A stretch of 64,000 bases of DNA from Schaalia hyovaginalis (GCF_014208035.1 NZ_JACHMK010000001.1:806001-870000); one strand, 5' to 3'; shown: positions 8,358 to 17,401, counted from the stretch's first letter. The notes: a model not told the origin generated them from the sequence alone. Numbers and translations: made by a program.

Positions 8358-9563
8358 TCAATCGTTGTAGCGGGAGACGTCGACCGCGGCTCCGCCCGTG
8401 GCGGCCGATTCTGCGACGGCAGCGGCGATGAGGATCTCGCGGTAGCCGTCGGCGAAGCTCGCGCAGCGGGGGAGGGCCTCGTCCTCGGGGACGCCGGCGA
8501 CTTCTTGGAGGAAGGCGTAGGCCTGGTAGGTGAACTGCTCGATCTGCGTGAGGCCGACGCCGCCGAAGGCCATGGACGAACCGCGCTCGAAGTAGGGGAA
8601 GGTCGGATTGACGAGGACCTGACGCGCACCGGACAGGCCCCTGGGGGCGGAGGCGTCGTCCACGATGATCTCAACGGTGCGGGCGAGGTCCCAGGCGGCG
8701 CGACCCTTCGAGCCGTGGACGTCGATCATCATCGCGTTCGGCATTCCCCAGGCGATGCGCGAGGCGGAGAAGGTGTCGATCGCGCCATTGGCGAAGACCC
8801 CGGTGAAGGAGGCGACGTCATCGTTCGTCACCTCCGCCATCGAAGCCTTCGCCAAGTCAAGGGCGGTGCCGCGGGTGACGTGACCCTTCGCGACGGGGCA
8901 CTGCGTGATGGCGGTGAGCATCGCGCCGCCCGAGACGGTCACGAGGCGCCCGCAGATGGTTTCGGCCGTGTCGATGAGATGGGAGCCGACGTCGCCGAGG
9001 GCGCCCGATCCCATGGGCCCGGAGTAGCGCCACGCCATCGGTGTGTTCGGGTCGCAGCCGTAGTCGCACCAGTAGCGGGCGTTGATGTGGGTGACCTCGC
9101 CGAGGTGGCCGGTGTCGACGAGCCTTGCGATCTCGGCGACCGCGGCATTACGCCGGTAGGTAAAGCCCGTAGAGGTGACGAGCTCGGGGTGGGCGGCCTC
9201 GACCTCGGCCATCGCCCGGGCCGACTCAAGGGTGTCGGCGAGGGGCTTCTCGCAGAGGACGTGCTTGCCGGCCTCGATGAGGGCCTGAGCGATCTCGCGG
9301 TGGAGGGCATTGCCGACGACGATCGAAACGATGTCGATGTCGGGGTCGTCGGCGATGGCGCGCCAGTCGGTGACGGCCTTCTCGTACCCGTACCGCTCGG
9401 CGGCGTCGCGGGCGAAGGGCTCGTAGGCGTCGGCGATCGCGGCGAGTCGGACCTTCGGCAGGCCGAGGTTGAACACGGTGCCGACTTGGCGCCAGGCGTT
9501 CGCGTGGGTGGTGCCGGCCATGCCGGCGCCGATGACTGCAACGGAAAGGGATTCAGCGTTCAT
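8358..9563 (-). CDS. Gfo/Idh/MocA-family NAD(P)-dependent dehydrogenase
   Basis: A 401-residue oxidoreductase. It has an N-terminal Rossmann motif (VIGAGMAGTTHANAW), the family CEKPLADT motif near residue 105, and the substrate-domain DVGSHLID segment with its conserved Asp and His near residue 191. It probably oxidises a sugar or inositol hydroxyl to a ketone. It is the first gene of a two-gene minus-strand operon with the barrel protein at 7326. It is divergent from LacI regulator B; a perfect operator palindrome lies between them. Confidence 0.9.
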   Translation of the reverse strand: MNAESLSVAVIGAGMAGTTHANAWRQVGTVFNLGLPKVRLAAIADAYEPFARDAAERYGYEKAVTDWRAIADDPDIDIVSIVVGNALHREIAQALIEAGKHVLCEKPLADTLESARAMAEVEAAHPELVTSTGFTYRRNAAVAEIARLVDTGHLGEVTHINARYWCDYGCDPNTPMAWRYSGPMGSGALGDVGSHLIDTAETICGRLVTVSGGAMLTAITQCPVAKGHVTRGTALDLAKASMAEVTNDDVASFTGVFANGAIDTFSASRIAWGMPNAMMIDVHGSKGRAAWDLARTVEIIVDDASAPRGLSGARQVLVNPTFPYFERGSSMAFGGVGLTQIEQFTYQAYAFLQEVAGVPEDEALPRCASFADGYREILIAAAVAESAATGGAAVDVSRYND

Positions 9564-9595
9564 GTGCTGCGTCCTCGTTGTCTTCGTCGACCAAG

Positions 9596-9615
9596 CGATT
9601 AACGCGCGTTAATCG
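9596..9615. promoter_or_regulatory. LacI-type operator, perfect 20-bp palindrome
   Basis: CGATTAACGCGCGTTAATCG is a perfect dyad with the central CG typical of LacI operators. It sits just downstream of the predicted -10 of the 9563 promoter, where binding would block initiation. The likely binder is LacI regulator B, whose gene diverges from this region. Related sites occur at 13191 and 20551. Confidence 0.8.
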
Positions 9616-9624
9616 CGTGGCGTC

Positions 9625-9654
9625 AGTATGTCGCCACCTGGGGTCGAATGTCAA
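9625..9654 (-). promoter_or_regulatory. Promoter of the 9563-7326 operon
   Basis: On the minus strand, TTGACA (9654-9649) and CATACT (9630-9625) are separated by 18 bases. The operator at 9596-9615 lies over the expected start of transcription. Confidence 0.65.
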
Positions 9655-9764
9655 TACCTTTCGTGGAGGTGGCAGATCGCGGCAGCTCGGAGCGGGTGGA
9701 TGCCGCCGAGGTGGCGGCTGTGGGACAATCGACTGGCCCTCGGCGTTCGTGGGAAGGAGGGGGC

Positions 9765-10823
9765 GTGGCCCGTTCTGCTCGGAAGACGACGATCGCAACG
9801 GTCGCCCGGAGCGCTGGTCGTTCGATCTCCACCGTGTCGGCCGCCCTCAACAATGCGCCGGGCGTGGCCCCCGCGACCCGTGAGGAGATCGTGCGGATCG
9901 CAGCGGAGCTCGGCTATGAGGCCGATCCGAGGGCGCGTCTCCTTCGGGCGGCGCGGACTGGGGTGATCGGCGTCTCCTACTACCTCGGACAGGCCTTCCA
10001 GGCCGAGCTCATCGACGCCCTCTATCGAGCCGCGGAACTCCACGGCCTTGGACTCGCGCTCGCGGCCTCGACCCCGCGCCACGGCGAGGTTGAAGGCCTT
10101 CGCGCCCTCGTCCGTGATCGCTGCGAGGCGATCATCGTCGTCGACTCCCTCATCCCCTACGGCGAGCTCCGCGCGGTCGTGGGCGGGTTGCCCTTGCTCT
10201 ACCTGTGCCGGGAGAGTCCCTCGCCCGAGGTTCGAGCTGTCCGTTCGACCGATGAAGCGGCAATGCATGACCTCGTCGACCACCTCGTCTCGACGGGAAG
10301 GCGGCACATCGTCCATGTCGATGGCGGGGAATCGCCCTCGCGGGATCTGCGTGCCCATGCCTATGTCGAGGCGATGGCCCGGCACGGGCTTCGCGCCCGT
10401 ATCCTTCCGGGTGGTAGTGGCGAGGAAGCTGGCATCGCCGCCATTGAGCAGCTTGCGGGGGAGGGGGAGTTTCCCGAGGGGATCCTTTTCTTCAATGACC
10501 ATGCTGCGATCGGCGCCCTCCTCGAGCTGAGGAGGCGCGCGATCCGCGTCCCCGAGGATGTGGCGATAGCCGGATTCGACGGCATTGCCATCACCGGTCT
10601 CAGCGCCGTCGACCTTACGACCGTGCGCCAGGACGTTGATCGCATCGCTGAGACGGCGATCCGTCATCTCGCCGGTGTCCTCTCCGATGCCTCCGAGTCC
10701 CGGAAGGGTGCGGATCTGGGCGGGGCCCGAGGCTCTGCTGAGGAGGCGGGGTCGTTGCTCGTCTCTTCTCTCGAGGCCGTGCCCACGCGCCTCGTCGTGA
10801 GGGGATCGACGGCGATCGAGTAG
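9765..10823 (+). CDS. LacI-family transcriptional regulator (B)
   Basis: A 352-residue LacI-type regulator. The HTH region reads TIATVARSAGRSISTVSAAL, followed by the hinge segment PRARLLRAARTGVIGVSYYL and a sugar-binding sensor domain ending in a GFDGIAITGLSAVDLTTV segment. GTG 9765 is chosen because AAGGAGGGGG precedes it at ideal spacing and it places the HTH at the N terminus; an in-frame start at 9648 would add 39 residues of unlikely sequence. It diverges from the dehydrogenase/barrel operon and is the natural candidate to bind the palindrome at 9596. Confidence 0.9.
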   Translation: MARSARKTTIATVARSAGRSISTVSAALNNAPGVAPATREEIVRIAAELGYEADPRARLLRAARTGVIGVSYYLGQAFQAELIDALYRAAELHGLGLALAASTPRHGEVEGLRALVRDRCEAIIVVDSLIPYGELRAVVGGLPLLYLCRESPSPEVRAVRSTDEAAMHDLVDHLVSTGRRHIVHVDGGESPSRDLRAHAYVEAMARHGLRARILPGGSGEEAGIAAIEQLAGEGEFPEGILFFNDHAAIGALLELRRRAIRVPEDVAIAGFDGIAITGLSAVDLTTVRQDVDRIAETAIRHLAGVLSDASESRKGADLGGARGSAEEAGSLLVSSLEAVPTRLVVRGSTAIE

Positions 10824-10943
10824 CTGGGAGCAGTGCGGGCGCGCGTTGTGGGAGGGCGGGGGCTGTGGCCGACGGGCGCGCCCTCGCGCGCCGGGTTTCG
10901 AGGGTCGGATCCTCGGGAACCAGAATGAGGGGAAATTGTTCCC

Positions 10944-10958
10944 AAATGTTCGCACAAA
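10944..10958 (+). promoter_or_regulatory. AAATGT-N4-ACAAA box, copy 2
   Basis: The sequence is AAATGTTCGCACAAA, three bases upstream of the -35 of the 11043 promoter. Over 25 bases this region matches copy 4 (23201) at 20 positions, including the -35. Confidence 0.55.
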
Positions 10959-10961
10959 GAC

Positions 10962-10990
10962 TTGTCAGAATCGTTTCGGACGACTAGTCT
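10962..10990 (+). promoter_or_regulatory. Promoter of the 11043 operon
   Basis: TTGTCA (10962-10967) and TAGTCT (10985-10990) are separated by 17 bases. The -35 lies partly within the first dyad operator and the expected start point is at the second. Confidence 0.65.
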
Positions 10991-11015
10991 CATCGTATGT
11001 CCGAATCGATTCGGA
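10965..11015. promoter_or_regulatory. Two dyad operators 35 bp apart bracketing a promoter
   Basis: Site 2, TCCGAATCGATTCGGA (11000-11015), is a perfect 16-bp palindrome. Site 1, TCAGAATCGTTTCGGA (10965-10980), matches it at 14 of 16 positions. They start exactly 35 bases apart, one on the -35 and one near the start point. The central CG suggests a LacI-family protein; which one is unknown. Confidence 0.75.
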
Positions 11016-11042
11016 ACTTCGATTGACCGAGGAGCGACAAAG

Positions 11043-11972
11043 ATGTCCAAAGCCGTCAACACTCTCGACCCCACGTACTCCAAGCTCACGATCGGCGTGT
11101 GCCCGGACCAATGGGGCGTCTGGTTCCCCGACGACCCCAAGCAGATGGACCCGCGCCGGGCGTGGGAAGAAATGGCCGAAGCCGGATTCGAGGTGATCGA
11201 GACCGGCCCCTTCGGATACTTCCCGACCGACCCGAAAGAGCTCCAGAAGTGGTGCGATGAATTCGGCATGCGCGTCGTCGCCGGCACCGGCTGGGGGATC
11301 CTCCACAAGGCCGAGGCCTGGGAGACGACCCTGAAGACCTTCCGGGCCATCGCTGAGACCCACGCCGCCGTCGGCGCGGAGTACCTCGTCCACCTCCCCC
11401 CGCTCTACCGCGACGACAAGACCTGGGAATGGACCGACGACCGCGTTCTCTCCGACGACGCGTGGAAGCTCTACGTCGAGCACGCCAACGCCCTCGGTCA
11501 AATGCTCCTCGACGAGTACGGGCTCAAGATGGTCCTCCACCCGCACGGCGACTCCCACATCGAGACGCCCGAGGAGATCGCCCGGATCTTCGAGGCGACC
11601 GACCCGACCTACGTCAACCTTTGCCTCGATTCCGGCCACGTCGTCTACGGCGGCGGCGATCCCATCGAGCTCTGCGAAAAGTACCCCGACCGCATCGCCT
11701 ACGTCCACATCAAGGCCTTCGACGAGGACATCACCCGCGAGGCGCACGAGAAGGACTGGCCCTTCGGCGAGGCCGTGACGAAGGGCGCCTCCGTCTGCCC
11801 GCCCAAGGGTCTCCCCGAGATGCACGCCTTCGTCGATGCGCTCGCCGCGCTCGACAAGCCGCTCTACGCGATCTGCGAGCAGGACTGCTACCCCTGCGAC
11901 CCCTCCTTCCCCAAGCAGAACGCGATCAACATGCGTACCTATCTCGCCGAGTGCGGGCTCGGCCTCGCCTGA
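11043..11972 (+). CDS. Xylose-isomerase-like TIM-barrel protein
   Basis: A 309-residue barrel protein of the sugar phosphate isomerase/epimerase superfamily. Segments with likely metal or substrate residues are KMVLHPHGDSHIETPEEIA near residue 162, VNLCLDSGHVVYGG near residue 191, and AYVHIKAFDED near residue 220. The ATG at 11043 follows GAGGAGCGAC; an upstream in-frame start would run through the promoter and operators. It is the first gene of a same-strand series with a dehydrogenase (12053) and a second barrel protein (13290), under the doubly-operated promoter at 10962. IolE, an epimerase or a keto-sugar lyase are all possible. Confidence 0.85.
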   Translation: MSKAVNTLDPTYSKLTIGVCPDQWGVWFPDDPKQMDPRRAWEEMAEAGFEVIETGPFGYFPTDPKELQKWCDEFGMRVVAGTGWGILHKAEAWETTLKTFRAIAETHAAVGAEYLVHLPPLYRDDKTWEWTDDRVLSDDAWKLYVEHANALGQMLLDEYGLKMVLHPHGDSHIETPEEIARIFEATDPTYVNLCLDSGHVVYGGGDPIELCEKYPDRIAYVHIKAFDEDITREAHEKDWPFGEAVTKGASVCPPKGLPEMHAFVDALAALDKPLYAICEQDCYPCDPSFPKQNAINMRTYLAECGLGLA

Positions 11973-12052
11973 TCGGCTCCTTCGCGCCGACGACGGCGCA
12001 CACCACCACATGCACCCGCCTGGGGGCGGGAACTCGAAGAAGAGGACACATC

Positions 12053-13060
12053 ATGACCATTCGTATCGGACTCATCGGGGCCGGCGGCATGGGCCGCGCC
12101 CACCTCACGCGCATCCACGACGATCTTTCGGGCGCCGTCATCACTGCGGTCGCCGACATCAACCTCGAGGCCGCCAAGTCCGCCGCCGAGCCCTACGGGG
12201 CGAAGGCCTACGGCACCTCCGACGAGCTCATCAACGACCCCGAGGTCGATGCCGTCGTCATCGCGACCTTCGGAAAGGTGCACGCGCCGGACGTCATCAA
12301 GGTCATCGAGGCCGGGAAGTACGTCCTCTGCGAGAAGCCGCTCGCGACGACCGTTGAGGATTGCCTGCGAATCATGGAGGCGGAGCAGGAGGCGGGCAAA
12401 AAGCTCGTGACCGTCGGTTTCATGCGTCGCTTCGATACCGGCTACAATGAGATGAAGCAGATCCTCGACGCCGGTGAGCACGGCTACGCGACGCTCGTCC
12501 ACTGCCGCCACCGCAACCCCTCGGTGTCGGAGAACTACACGACTCGCAACATGATCGACGACACCGCGATCCATGAGATCGACATCTGCCGCTACCTGCT
12601 CGGCGAGGAGATTGTGTCCGTCCGCGTCGACACTCCGCGCGCGACGAGCCATCGCTTCGCGCACCTTCAGGACCCGCTCGTTCTCGTCGCGAAGACCGAA
12701 TCTGGCGTCCTCATCGACGATGAGGTCAACGTCAACCTCCACTTCGCCTACTCGATCGAGTGCGAGCTCGTCATGGAGACCGGGACCGTGCGCCTCGGCG
12801 ATCAGGAGACCGTCCACATCCGCGACGGATTCGGCAATCGCAACGCCATGTGCCAGTCGCACATCGACCGGTTCCAGGCGGCCTTCAATCGTGAGTTCCA
12901 ATCGTGGATCAATGCGGTCGCCCGCGATGAGCACACGGGATCGAGCTCGTGGGATGGCTACGCCGCGACCGCGGTCGTCGATGCTGGACTCGACTCCCTT
13001 GACAACGGAGGGCGCGAGGTCGCGGTCTCGCTCATCGACAAGCCTGCCTTCTACGCCTGA
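12053..13060 (+). CDS. Gfo/Idh/MocA-family dehydrogenase, possible inositol 2-dehydrogenase
   Basis: A 335-residue NAD-dependent dehydrogenase. The Rossmann motif is IGLIGAGGMGRAH, the family motif CEKPLATT lies near residue 94, and the catalytic-domain segment is DDTAIHEIDICRYL near residue 168 (conserved Asp/His). It resembles inositol 2-dehydrogenases in length and motifs and may use myo- or another inositol isomer. A ribosome binding sequence AAGAAGAGGA precedes the ATG. It follows the 11043 barrel gene by 80 bases and probably shares its promoter. Confidence 0.85.
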   Translation: MTIRIGLIGAGGMGRAHLTRIHDDLSGAVITAVADINLEAAKSAAEPYGAKAYGTSDELINDPEVDAVVIATFGKVHAPDVIKVIEAGKYVLCEKPLATTVEDCLRIMEAEQEAGKKLVTVGFMRRFDTGYNEMKQILDAGEHGYATLVHCRHRNPSVSENYTTRNMIDDTAIHEIDICRYLLGEEIVSVRVDTPRATSHRFAHLQDPLVLVAKTESGVLIDDEVNVNLHFAYSIECELVMETGTVRLGDQETVHIRDGFGNRNAMCQSHIDRFQAAFNREFQSWINAVARDEHTGSSSWDGYAATAVVDAGLDSLDNGGREVAVSLIDKPAFYA

Positions 13061-13165
13061 GAGGCCTGGCGCCGCCGGGGGAGGGGCTCGTTCCCCATGC
13101 ACCCGGCGGCACTGGGGTCTTCCAGCGCCTCGTGCCGCGTCGTCGACGAAATATGTCCCCGGGCA

Positions 13166-13194
13166 TTGCCCTCCCCGTGGGAAGGCACTACGCT
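13166..13194 (+). promoter_or_regulatory. Promoter of the 13290-14298 genes
   Basis: TTGCCC (13166-13171) and TACGCT (13189-13194) are separated by 17 bases, with an operator directly abutting the -10. Confidence 0.5.
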
Positions 13195-13210
13195 TAACGC
13201 GCATCAAATG
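13191..13210. promoter_or_regulatory. TTAACGCGCATCAA operator, imperfect copy
   Basis: CGCTTAACGCGCATCAAATG shares the left half with the perfect palindrome at 9596; its own arms match at 6 of 10 positions. It lies immediately after the -10, the same place as the 9596 site relative to its promoter. Confidence 0.5.
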
Positions 13211-13220
13211 TCGGGACAAA
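13206..13220 (+). promoter_or_regulatory. AAATGT-N4-ACAAA box, copy 3
   Basis: AAATGTCGGGACAAA, overlapping the right end of the LacI-like operator and about 70 bases upstream of the 13290 start codon. Confidence 0.5.
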
Positions 13221-13289
13221 GTTGTCTTGACCGCATTGCCCCGCCGCTCCGCCCATCGAAGCGCCCCACCCGTCACCGAGAGGATCATC

Positions 13290-14162
13290 ATGGTTGACAT
13301 CGCCCTCGATCCGAACATGTACTACATGAGCATGTCCACGGCGGACACGCTCCGAAAGGCCGGAGAACTCGGCTTCCGCTACGTCGAACTCTCGCCGAAC
13401 AACGAGTTCCACCTCTGGCACCACTACCCCAAAGCCGACCGCTCCTTCATCGAAGATCTCAAGAAGGCGGAGAAGGACAGCGGGGTCAAAGTCCGCACCC
13501 TCAACCCCGTCTTCAACTGGTCATCACCGGATGAAGCGGAAAGGCAAGCGCAAGTACGCAACTGGCGCCGCCTCCTTGAACTCGCCGACGCCCTCGAAGT
13601 CCGCGACATCGTCTCCGAGTTCTCCGGCGACCGCAACTTCGCGAGCCGCTCCGAGCAGCAGTGGTACCGATCGATGGAGGAGCTCATCCCCGACTTCGAA
13701 AAATACGGGATCCGCCTCAACATGGAGGCCCATCCCTACGACTTCGTCGAACTCCATGATCGGGCCCTTGAACTCGTCCGGTCCCTCGACAAGGACTGGA
13801 TCGGATACGAGTACTGCTGCCCGCACACTTTTCACCTCTCCGACGGCGTCGGCGATGCGGGGCGCATGATCCGTACCGCTGCCGAAGCTGGCAAACTCCG
13901 CGAAGTCCACGTGTCCGACGGATTCAACCACCGGATCAACGACGGGAACCGCTACATCGTCAACCCGCCCGGCGCCGATGTCACGGTTCACCAGCACAAC
14001 GCGATCGGTCAGGGAGAGGTCCCGTGGGACGAGGTCTTCTCGACCCTGCGCGAGTTTGCATTCGACGGCATCGTCTCGGTCTGCATCTTCGGATGGCACG
14101 AGCGGGCCGATGAGTACAACACCGCCGCCCTCGAACGGCTCACCGCCGAACTCGGCGCCTGA
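13290..14162 (+). CDS. Xylose-isomerase-like TIM-barrel protein
   Basis: A 290-residue sugar phosphate isomerase/epimerase-type barrel. Segments with likely ligands are LRKAGELGFRYVELSPNNEF near residue 21, IRLNMEAHPYDFVELHDRAL near residue 139, CCPHTFHLSDGVGDAGRM near residue 173, and LREVHVSDGFNHRINDGNRY near residue 202. GAGAGGATCATC precedes the ATG. It is followed by a sugar porter, so the pair may import a compound and process it. It is not close enough to IolE in visible motifs to give that name. Confidence 0.85.
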   Translation: MVDIALDPNMYYMSMSTADTLRKAGELGFRYVELSPNNEFHLWHHYPKADRSFIEDLKKAEKDSGVKVRTLNPVFNWSSPDEAERQAQVRNWRRLLELADALEVRDIVSEFSGDRNFASRSEQQWYRSMEELIPDFEKYGIRLNMEAHPYDFVELHDRALELVRSLDKDWIGYEYCCPHTFHLSDGVGDAGRMIRTAAEAGKLREVHVSDGFNHRINDGNRYIVNPPGADVTVHQHNAIGQGEVPWDEVFSTLREFAFDGIVSVCIFGWHERADEYNTAALERLTAELGA

Positions 14163-14174
14163 TTCCACCTGTCG

Positions 14175-14201
14175 CCGCGCCCCGAAGCCGCCGGGGCGCG
14201 G
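14175..14201 (+). terminator. Intercistronic hairpin
   Basis: A perfect 9-bp stem (CCGCGCCCC/GGGGCGCGG) with a 9-base loop lies between the barrel gene and the MFS gene. It has no U-tract, so it may attenuate transcription or protect mRNA rather than stop it fully. Confidence 0.45.
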
Positions 14202-14297
14202 CGCCACCAGGGCCCGACACCGGAGTCGGCCCTCTCACCCTGCGGCCCATGCCCACGGACCTGCCGATGAAGGCAGGCCCCCTCCAAGGAGACTCCC

Positions 14298-15884
14298 ATG
14301 TCCACACCCACCGTCGGCGTGTCAGAACTCACGCGCGACCGGCTCGACGCCCTCGTCGCGCAGACCCCAGCATCCGGGCCGAAGCGCTCCCTCGGGGTCA
14401 TCGCCGTCGTCGCCACCCTTGGCTCGCTCCTCTTCGGATACGACACCGGCGTCATCTCGGGCGCCCTGCCCTACATGTACCTGCCAGGTGCGGCCGATGG
14501 CCTCAGCCTCACGACCAACGAGGAAGGATGGATCGGCGGCCTCCTCTGCCTGGGTGCCGCGATCGGCGCCTCGGTCGGCGGCAAGCTCTCCGACAAGTAC
14601 GGACGCCGTCACAACATCACCCTTCTTGCGATCGTCTTCCTCATCGGCGCGGTCGGGTGCGCGCTCAGCCCCAACATCTGGATCCTCTACGTCTTCCGCA
14701 TCATCCTCGGCTTCGCCGTCGGCGGCGCCTCCGCCACGGTGCCCGTCTTCCTCGGTGAAACCGCGCCCAAGCGGATCCGGGGAACCCTGGTCGCCGTCGA
14801 CCAGATGATGATCGTCTTCGGCCAGTTCCTCGCCTTCTCGATGAACGCCGCACTCGCCCAGTACCACGGCGGCCCTTCCGTCGAATCGGGCGGCGAAACC
14901 CTCGAGTACACGAACGCCATCGCCGCCCAGGTCGCCTCGGGCACCCTCGCCGTCGACGGCGGAAACGGCATGACGTGGCGCTACATGCTGATCCTCGCCT
15001 CCCTCCCCGCGATCTTCCTGTGGATCGGCATCCGTCTCATGCCCGAGTCCTCGCGCTGGTACGTCGCGAATATGCGAATCCCGGAAGCCATCGGCTCCCT
15101 CAAGCGCGTCCGCGATGAGGAGAAGGACGGATCGATCGCCGATGAGGTCGATGAGATGCTCGAGGTCCAGCGCAAAGAGGCGAACCAGGAGAAGTGGTCG
15201 CTCTCTCAGATCTGGGGGACCAAGTGGACGAGGCACCTCCTCGTCATCGGCATCATCCTCGGCCTCGCCGATCAGCTCACCGGCATTAACACCGCGATGT
15301 ACTACACCCCGAAGGTCCTCGCCGCAGCCGGCTTCCCGATGACGGACGCGATCTCCCTCAACGTCATCTCCGGCGGCATCTCCTTCCTCGGCTCGGCGGC
15401 CGGGCTCTGGTTCGTCACCCGCTTCGCCAGGCGCCACGTCGGCATCTACCAGGAGAGCGCGATCGTCATCTCGCTCGGCCTCCTCGCCGCGGTCTTCTTC
15501 TTCCTCATCGAGCCCTTCCAGACCGCCGAGGGCGATATCGTCGGCGCCCCCGCCTTCGCCCCGGTCCTCGTCCTCATCATCGTCTGCCTCTTCGTCTTCG
15601 CGAAGCAGTCGGGCACGGTCACGTGGGTCCTCGTCTCGGAGATCTTCCCGATGAAGATCCGTGGCACCGCCCTCGGCATGGCGGTCGGCGCCCTGTGGAT
15701 CGCGAACGCCATCGTCTCGATCGTCTTCCCGATCATGATGGCGCACCTCGGCGGTGCGGGCACGTACCTCGTGTTCTGCCTCATCAACGTCGCCTCGCTC
15801 CTCTTCTACATCAAGTTCGTCCCCGAAACGAAGTACGACTCCCTCGAGGAGCTCGAGGTCCGCTTCGAGAAGGAGTACAGCTGA
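14298..15884 (+). CDS. MFS sugar porter, probable inositol/sugar:proton symporter
   Basis: A 528-residue, 12-segment transporter of the sugar porter family. Hallmarks are LFGYDTGVISGALPYM in the first segment, KLSDKYGRRHNI in loop 2-3, PVFLGETAPKRIRG in loop 4-5, and LMPESSRWYVANMRIPEA in the central loop. It also has QLTGINTAMYY in segment 7 and FVPETKYDSLEELE at the end. These match bacterial inositol (IolT-like) and xylose/arabinose porters; the locus favours inositol or a derivative. GAGGAGACTCCC-like purine-rich sequence precedes the ATG. It is a close paralogue of the porter at 17532. Confidence 0.9.
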   Translation: MSTPTVGVSELTRDRLDALVAQTPASGPKRSLGVIAVVATLGSLLFGYDTGVISGALPYMYLPGAADGLSLTTNEEGWIGGLLCLGAAIGASVGGKLSDKYGRRHNITLLAIVFLIGAVGCALSPNIWILYVFRIILGFAVGGASATVPVFLGETAPKRIRGTLVAVDQMMIVFGQFLAFSMNAALAQYHGGPSVESGGETLEYTNAIAAQVASGTLAVDGGNGMTWRYMLILASLPAIFLWIGIRLMPESSRWYVANMRIPEAIGSLKRVRDEEKDGSIADEVDEMLEVQRKEANQEKWSLSQIWGTKWTRHLLVIGIILGLADQLTGINTAMYYTPKVLAAAGFPMTDAISLNVISGGISFLGSAAGLWFVTRFARRHVGIYQESAIVISLGLLAAVFFFLIEPFQTAEGDIVGAPAFAPVLVLIIVCLFVFAKQSGTVTWVLVSEIFPMKIRGTALGMAVGALWIANAIVSIVFPIMMAHLGGAGTYLVFCLINVASLLFYIKFVPETKYDSLEELEVRFEKEYS

Positions 15885-16474
15885 CTCCTCTCGGAGTCGG
15901 TCGGCGCACCGGATGGGGGCGCTGACGAGAAGATCCGACGAGACGAGACGGGGCCTCGTCGACGGGATCATGAGCGGCGGCTCGCGGATTCTCCGCGGGC
16001 CGCCCGTCGTGCCCGCTCGGGCGGGCCCGGGATGGAGGCCAGGATGAAGGAGCGAATGCGCGTGGGACCTGTCCGTGAGCGCAGTCGGCGCGTCCCGCGG
16101 GTTCTGCCGTACAGGAGGGGAGCGGCGCTCGTGACGATGAGGCAGACGGCGCCCGATGTCGAAGAGGTGAAGGCCGACGATGTGCCGCATGCCGTGTCGA
16201 CGCCCGATCGGGCGTCGACACGGGGAAGCCGCGGTGGAGCGGCGAAGGAGGGGACGAGCCGTGACGGTCAGGGGAGGGGCAATGGGGAGAGCGTGAGCCC
16301 CCTCCGCCTCGCCTACGGACATTCCCGAGATGCATCAACTCCCCGGGGCAGGACCGGAGGATTCGGTCCCGCTCCCGGGGAGTGTTCATTCACCAGGGCT
16401 CGGGGACGGAGAGCCGGGTGTCCCGCGTTCCGGCGTCGGCGTCGCGAGGCCCGGCAGCCGCCTGGGAGGATGCC
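15885..16474. other. 590-bp gap between convergent genes
   Basis: I see no convincing gene. The stretch holds a GC-rich hairpin (about 15996-16029), a 32-bp perfect palindrome at 16192-16223 and otherwise unremarkable GC-rich DNA. The two genes converge here, so hairpins probably serve termination. Confidence 0.5.
16192..16223. repeat. Perfect 32-bp palindrome
   Basis: The left arm CCGTGTCGACGCCCGA is followed without spacer by its exact reverse complement. There is no U-tract. It may be a transcription-stopping cruciform between convergent genes or a binding site. Confidence 0.7.
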
Positions 16475-17401
16475 TCAGAGAGTGAAGAGGGTCGACTCGA
16501 GGTAGTTGCGCGCCTTGAGCCCGTAGGCGTGCGGGTTCGCGATCGCCGGATCCTGCTCGGCTTCGACGAGGATCCACTTGTCGTAGCCGTGATCGATGAG
16601 GAAGCGGTAGGGCTCCGTGAAGTCGATCATGCCGTCGCCGGGAACTGTGAACATGCCATTGAGGAAGGAATCGAGGAAGGAACGCCCGAGTTTCTTCGAC
16701 TCTTCCATCTTCTCGGGGCGGACGTCCTTGAAGTGGACGTGCGCAACGCGATCGATCGTCGCTTCGAGGAGGCCCATGACATCGCCGTCGCCGACGAAGG
16801 CATGGCCCGTGTCGAAGAGGAGGGAGACCTTGTCAGGATCGGTGAGCTCCATGAGCGTGATCGTCTCGGCCTTCGTCTGGACGACGGTGCCGAGGTGGTG
16901 GTGGTAGACGAGATCGAGACCGTGCTCCTTGGCGATCTCGCCGAGGCGGTTGAGGCCCTCGGCAAGGACGGGCCATTCCTCGTCGGTGAGGACGGGCTTG
17001 TTCGTGAAGATACAGACGTCGCGAATGCCCTGAACTGAGCCGGTCTGCTCGGAGACGACGACGCGGGTGGCGCCGAGGTATTCAAGGTATTCGCAGGTCG
17101 CAGTAAATTCGGGGATGACGGCCTCGATGCCGTCGCGGACGATGAAGGAGGAGAACCACTGGGCGACGATTTTGATGCCGCGGGCATCGGCGCGCTCCTT
17201 CGTCTCCTCCTTCGAGGGGTACCAGCCGGCGACCTCGGTTCCGGCGTAGCCGAGGTCGGCGAGGTCGAGGAGCTCATCCTCGAGGGTGTTGAAGGCGCCG
17301 ACCTCCTTGATGTCGTCGTTGCGCCACGAGATGGGGTGCATGCCCCAGCTGATGCCATGCGGGTCCGTGATGGCGGTTGCGGGGTCGAGGCGGAAGGCCA
17401 T
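16475..17401 (-). CDS. iolE: Myo-inosose-2 dehydratase (IolE-type TIM barrel)
   Basis: A 308-residue TIM-barrel protein that looks like IolE, which removes water from scyllo-inosose to give the substrate of IolD. IolE-like features are WGMHPISWRNDDI near residue 19, LADLGYAGTEVAGWYPS near residue 48, LVYHHHLGTVVQTKAE near residue 164, FDTGHAFVGDGDVMG near residue 194, and VAHVHFKDVRPEKM near residue 218. AAGGAGATCATC directly precedes the ATG. It is the last gene of a minus-strand series with a dehydrogenase (19302) and a porter (17532). Confidence 0.88.
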   Translation of the reverse strand: MAFRLDPATAITDPHGISWGMHPISWRNDDIKEVGAFNTLEDELLDLADLGYAGTEVAGWYPSKEETKERADARGIKIVAQWFSSFIVRDGIEAVIPEFTATCEYLEYLGATRVVVSEQTGSVQGIRDVCIFTNKPVLTDEEWPVLAEGLNRLGEIAKEHGLDLVYHHHLGTVVQTKAETITLMELTDPDKVSLLFDTGHAFVGDGDVMGLLEATIDRVAHVHFKDVRPEKMEESKKLGRSFLDSFLNGMFTVPGDGMIDFTEPYRFLIDHGYDKWILVEAEQDPAIANPHAYGLKARNYLESTLFTL

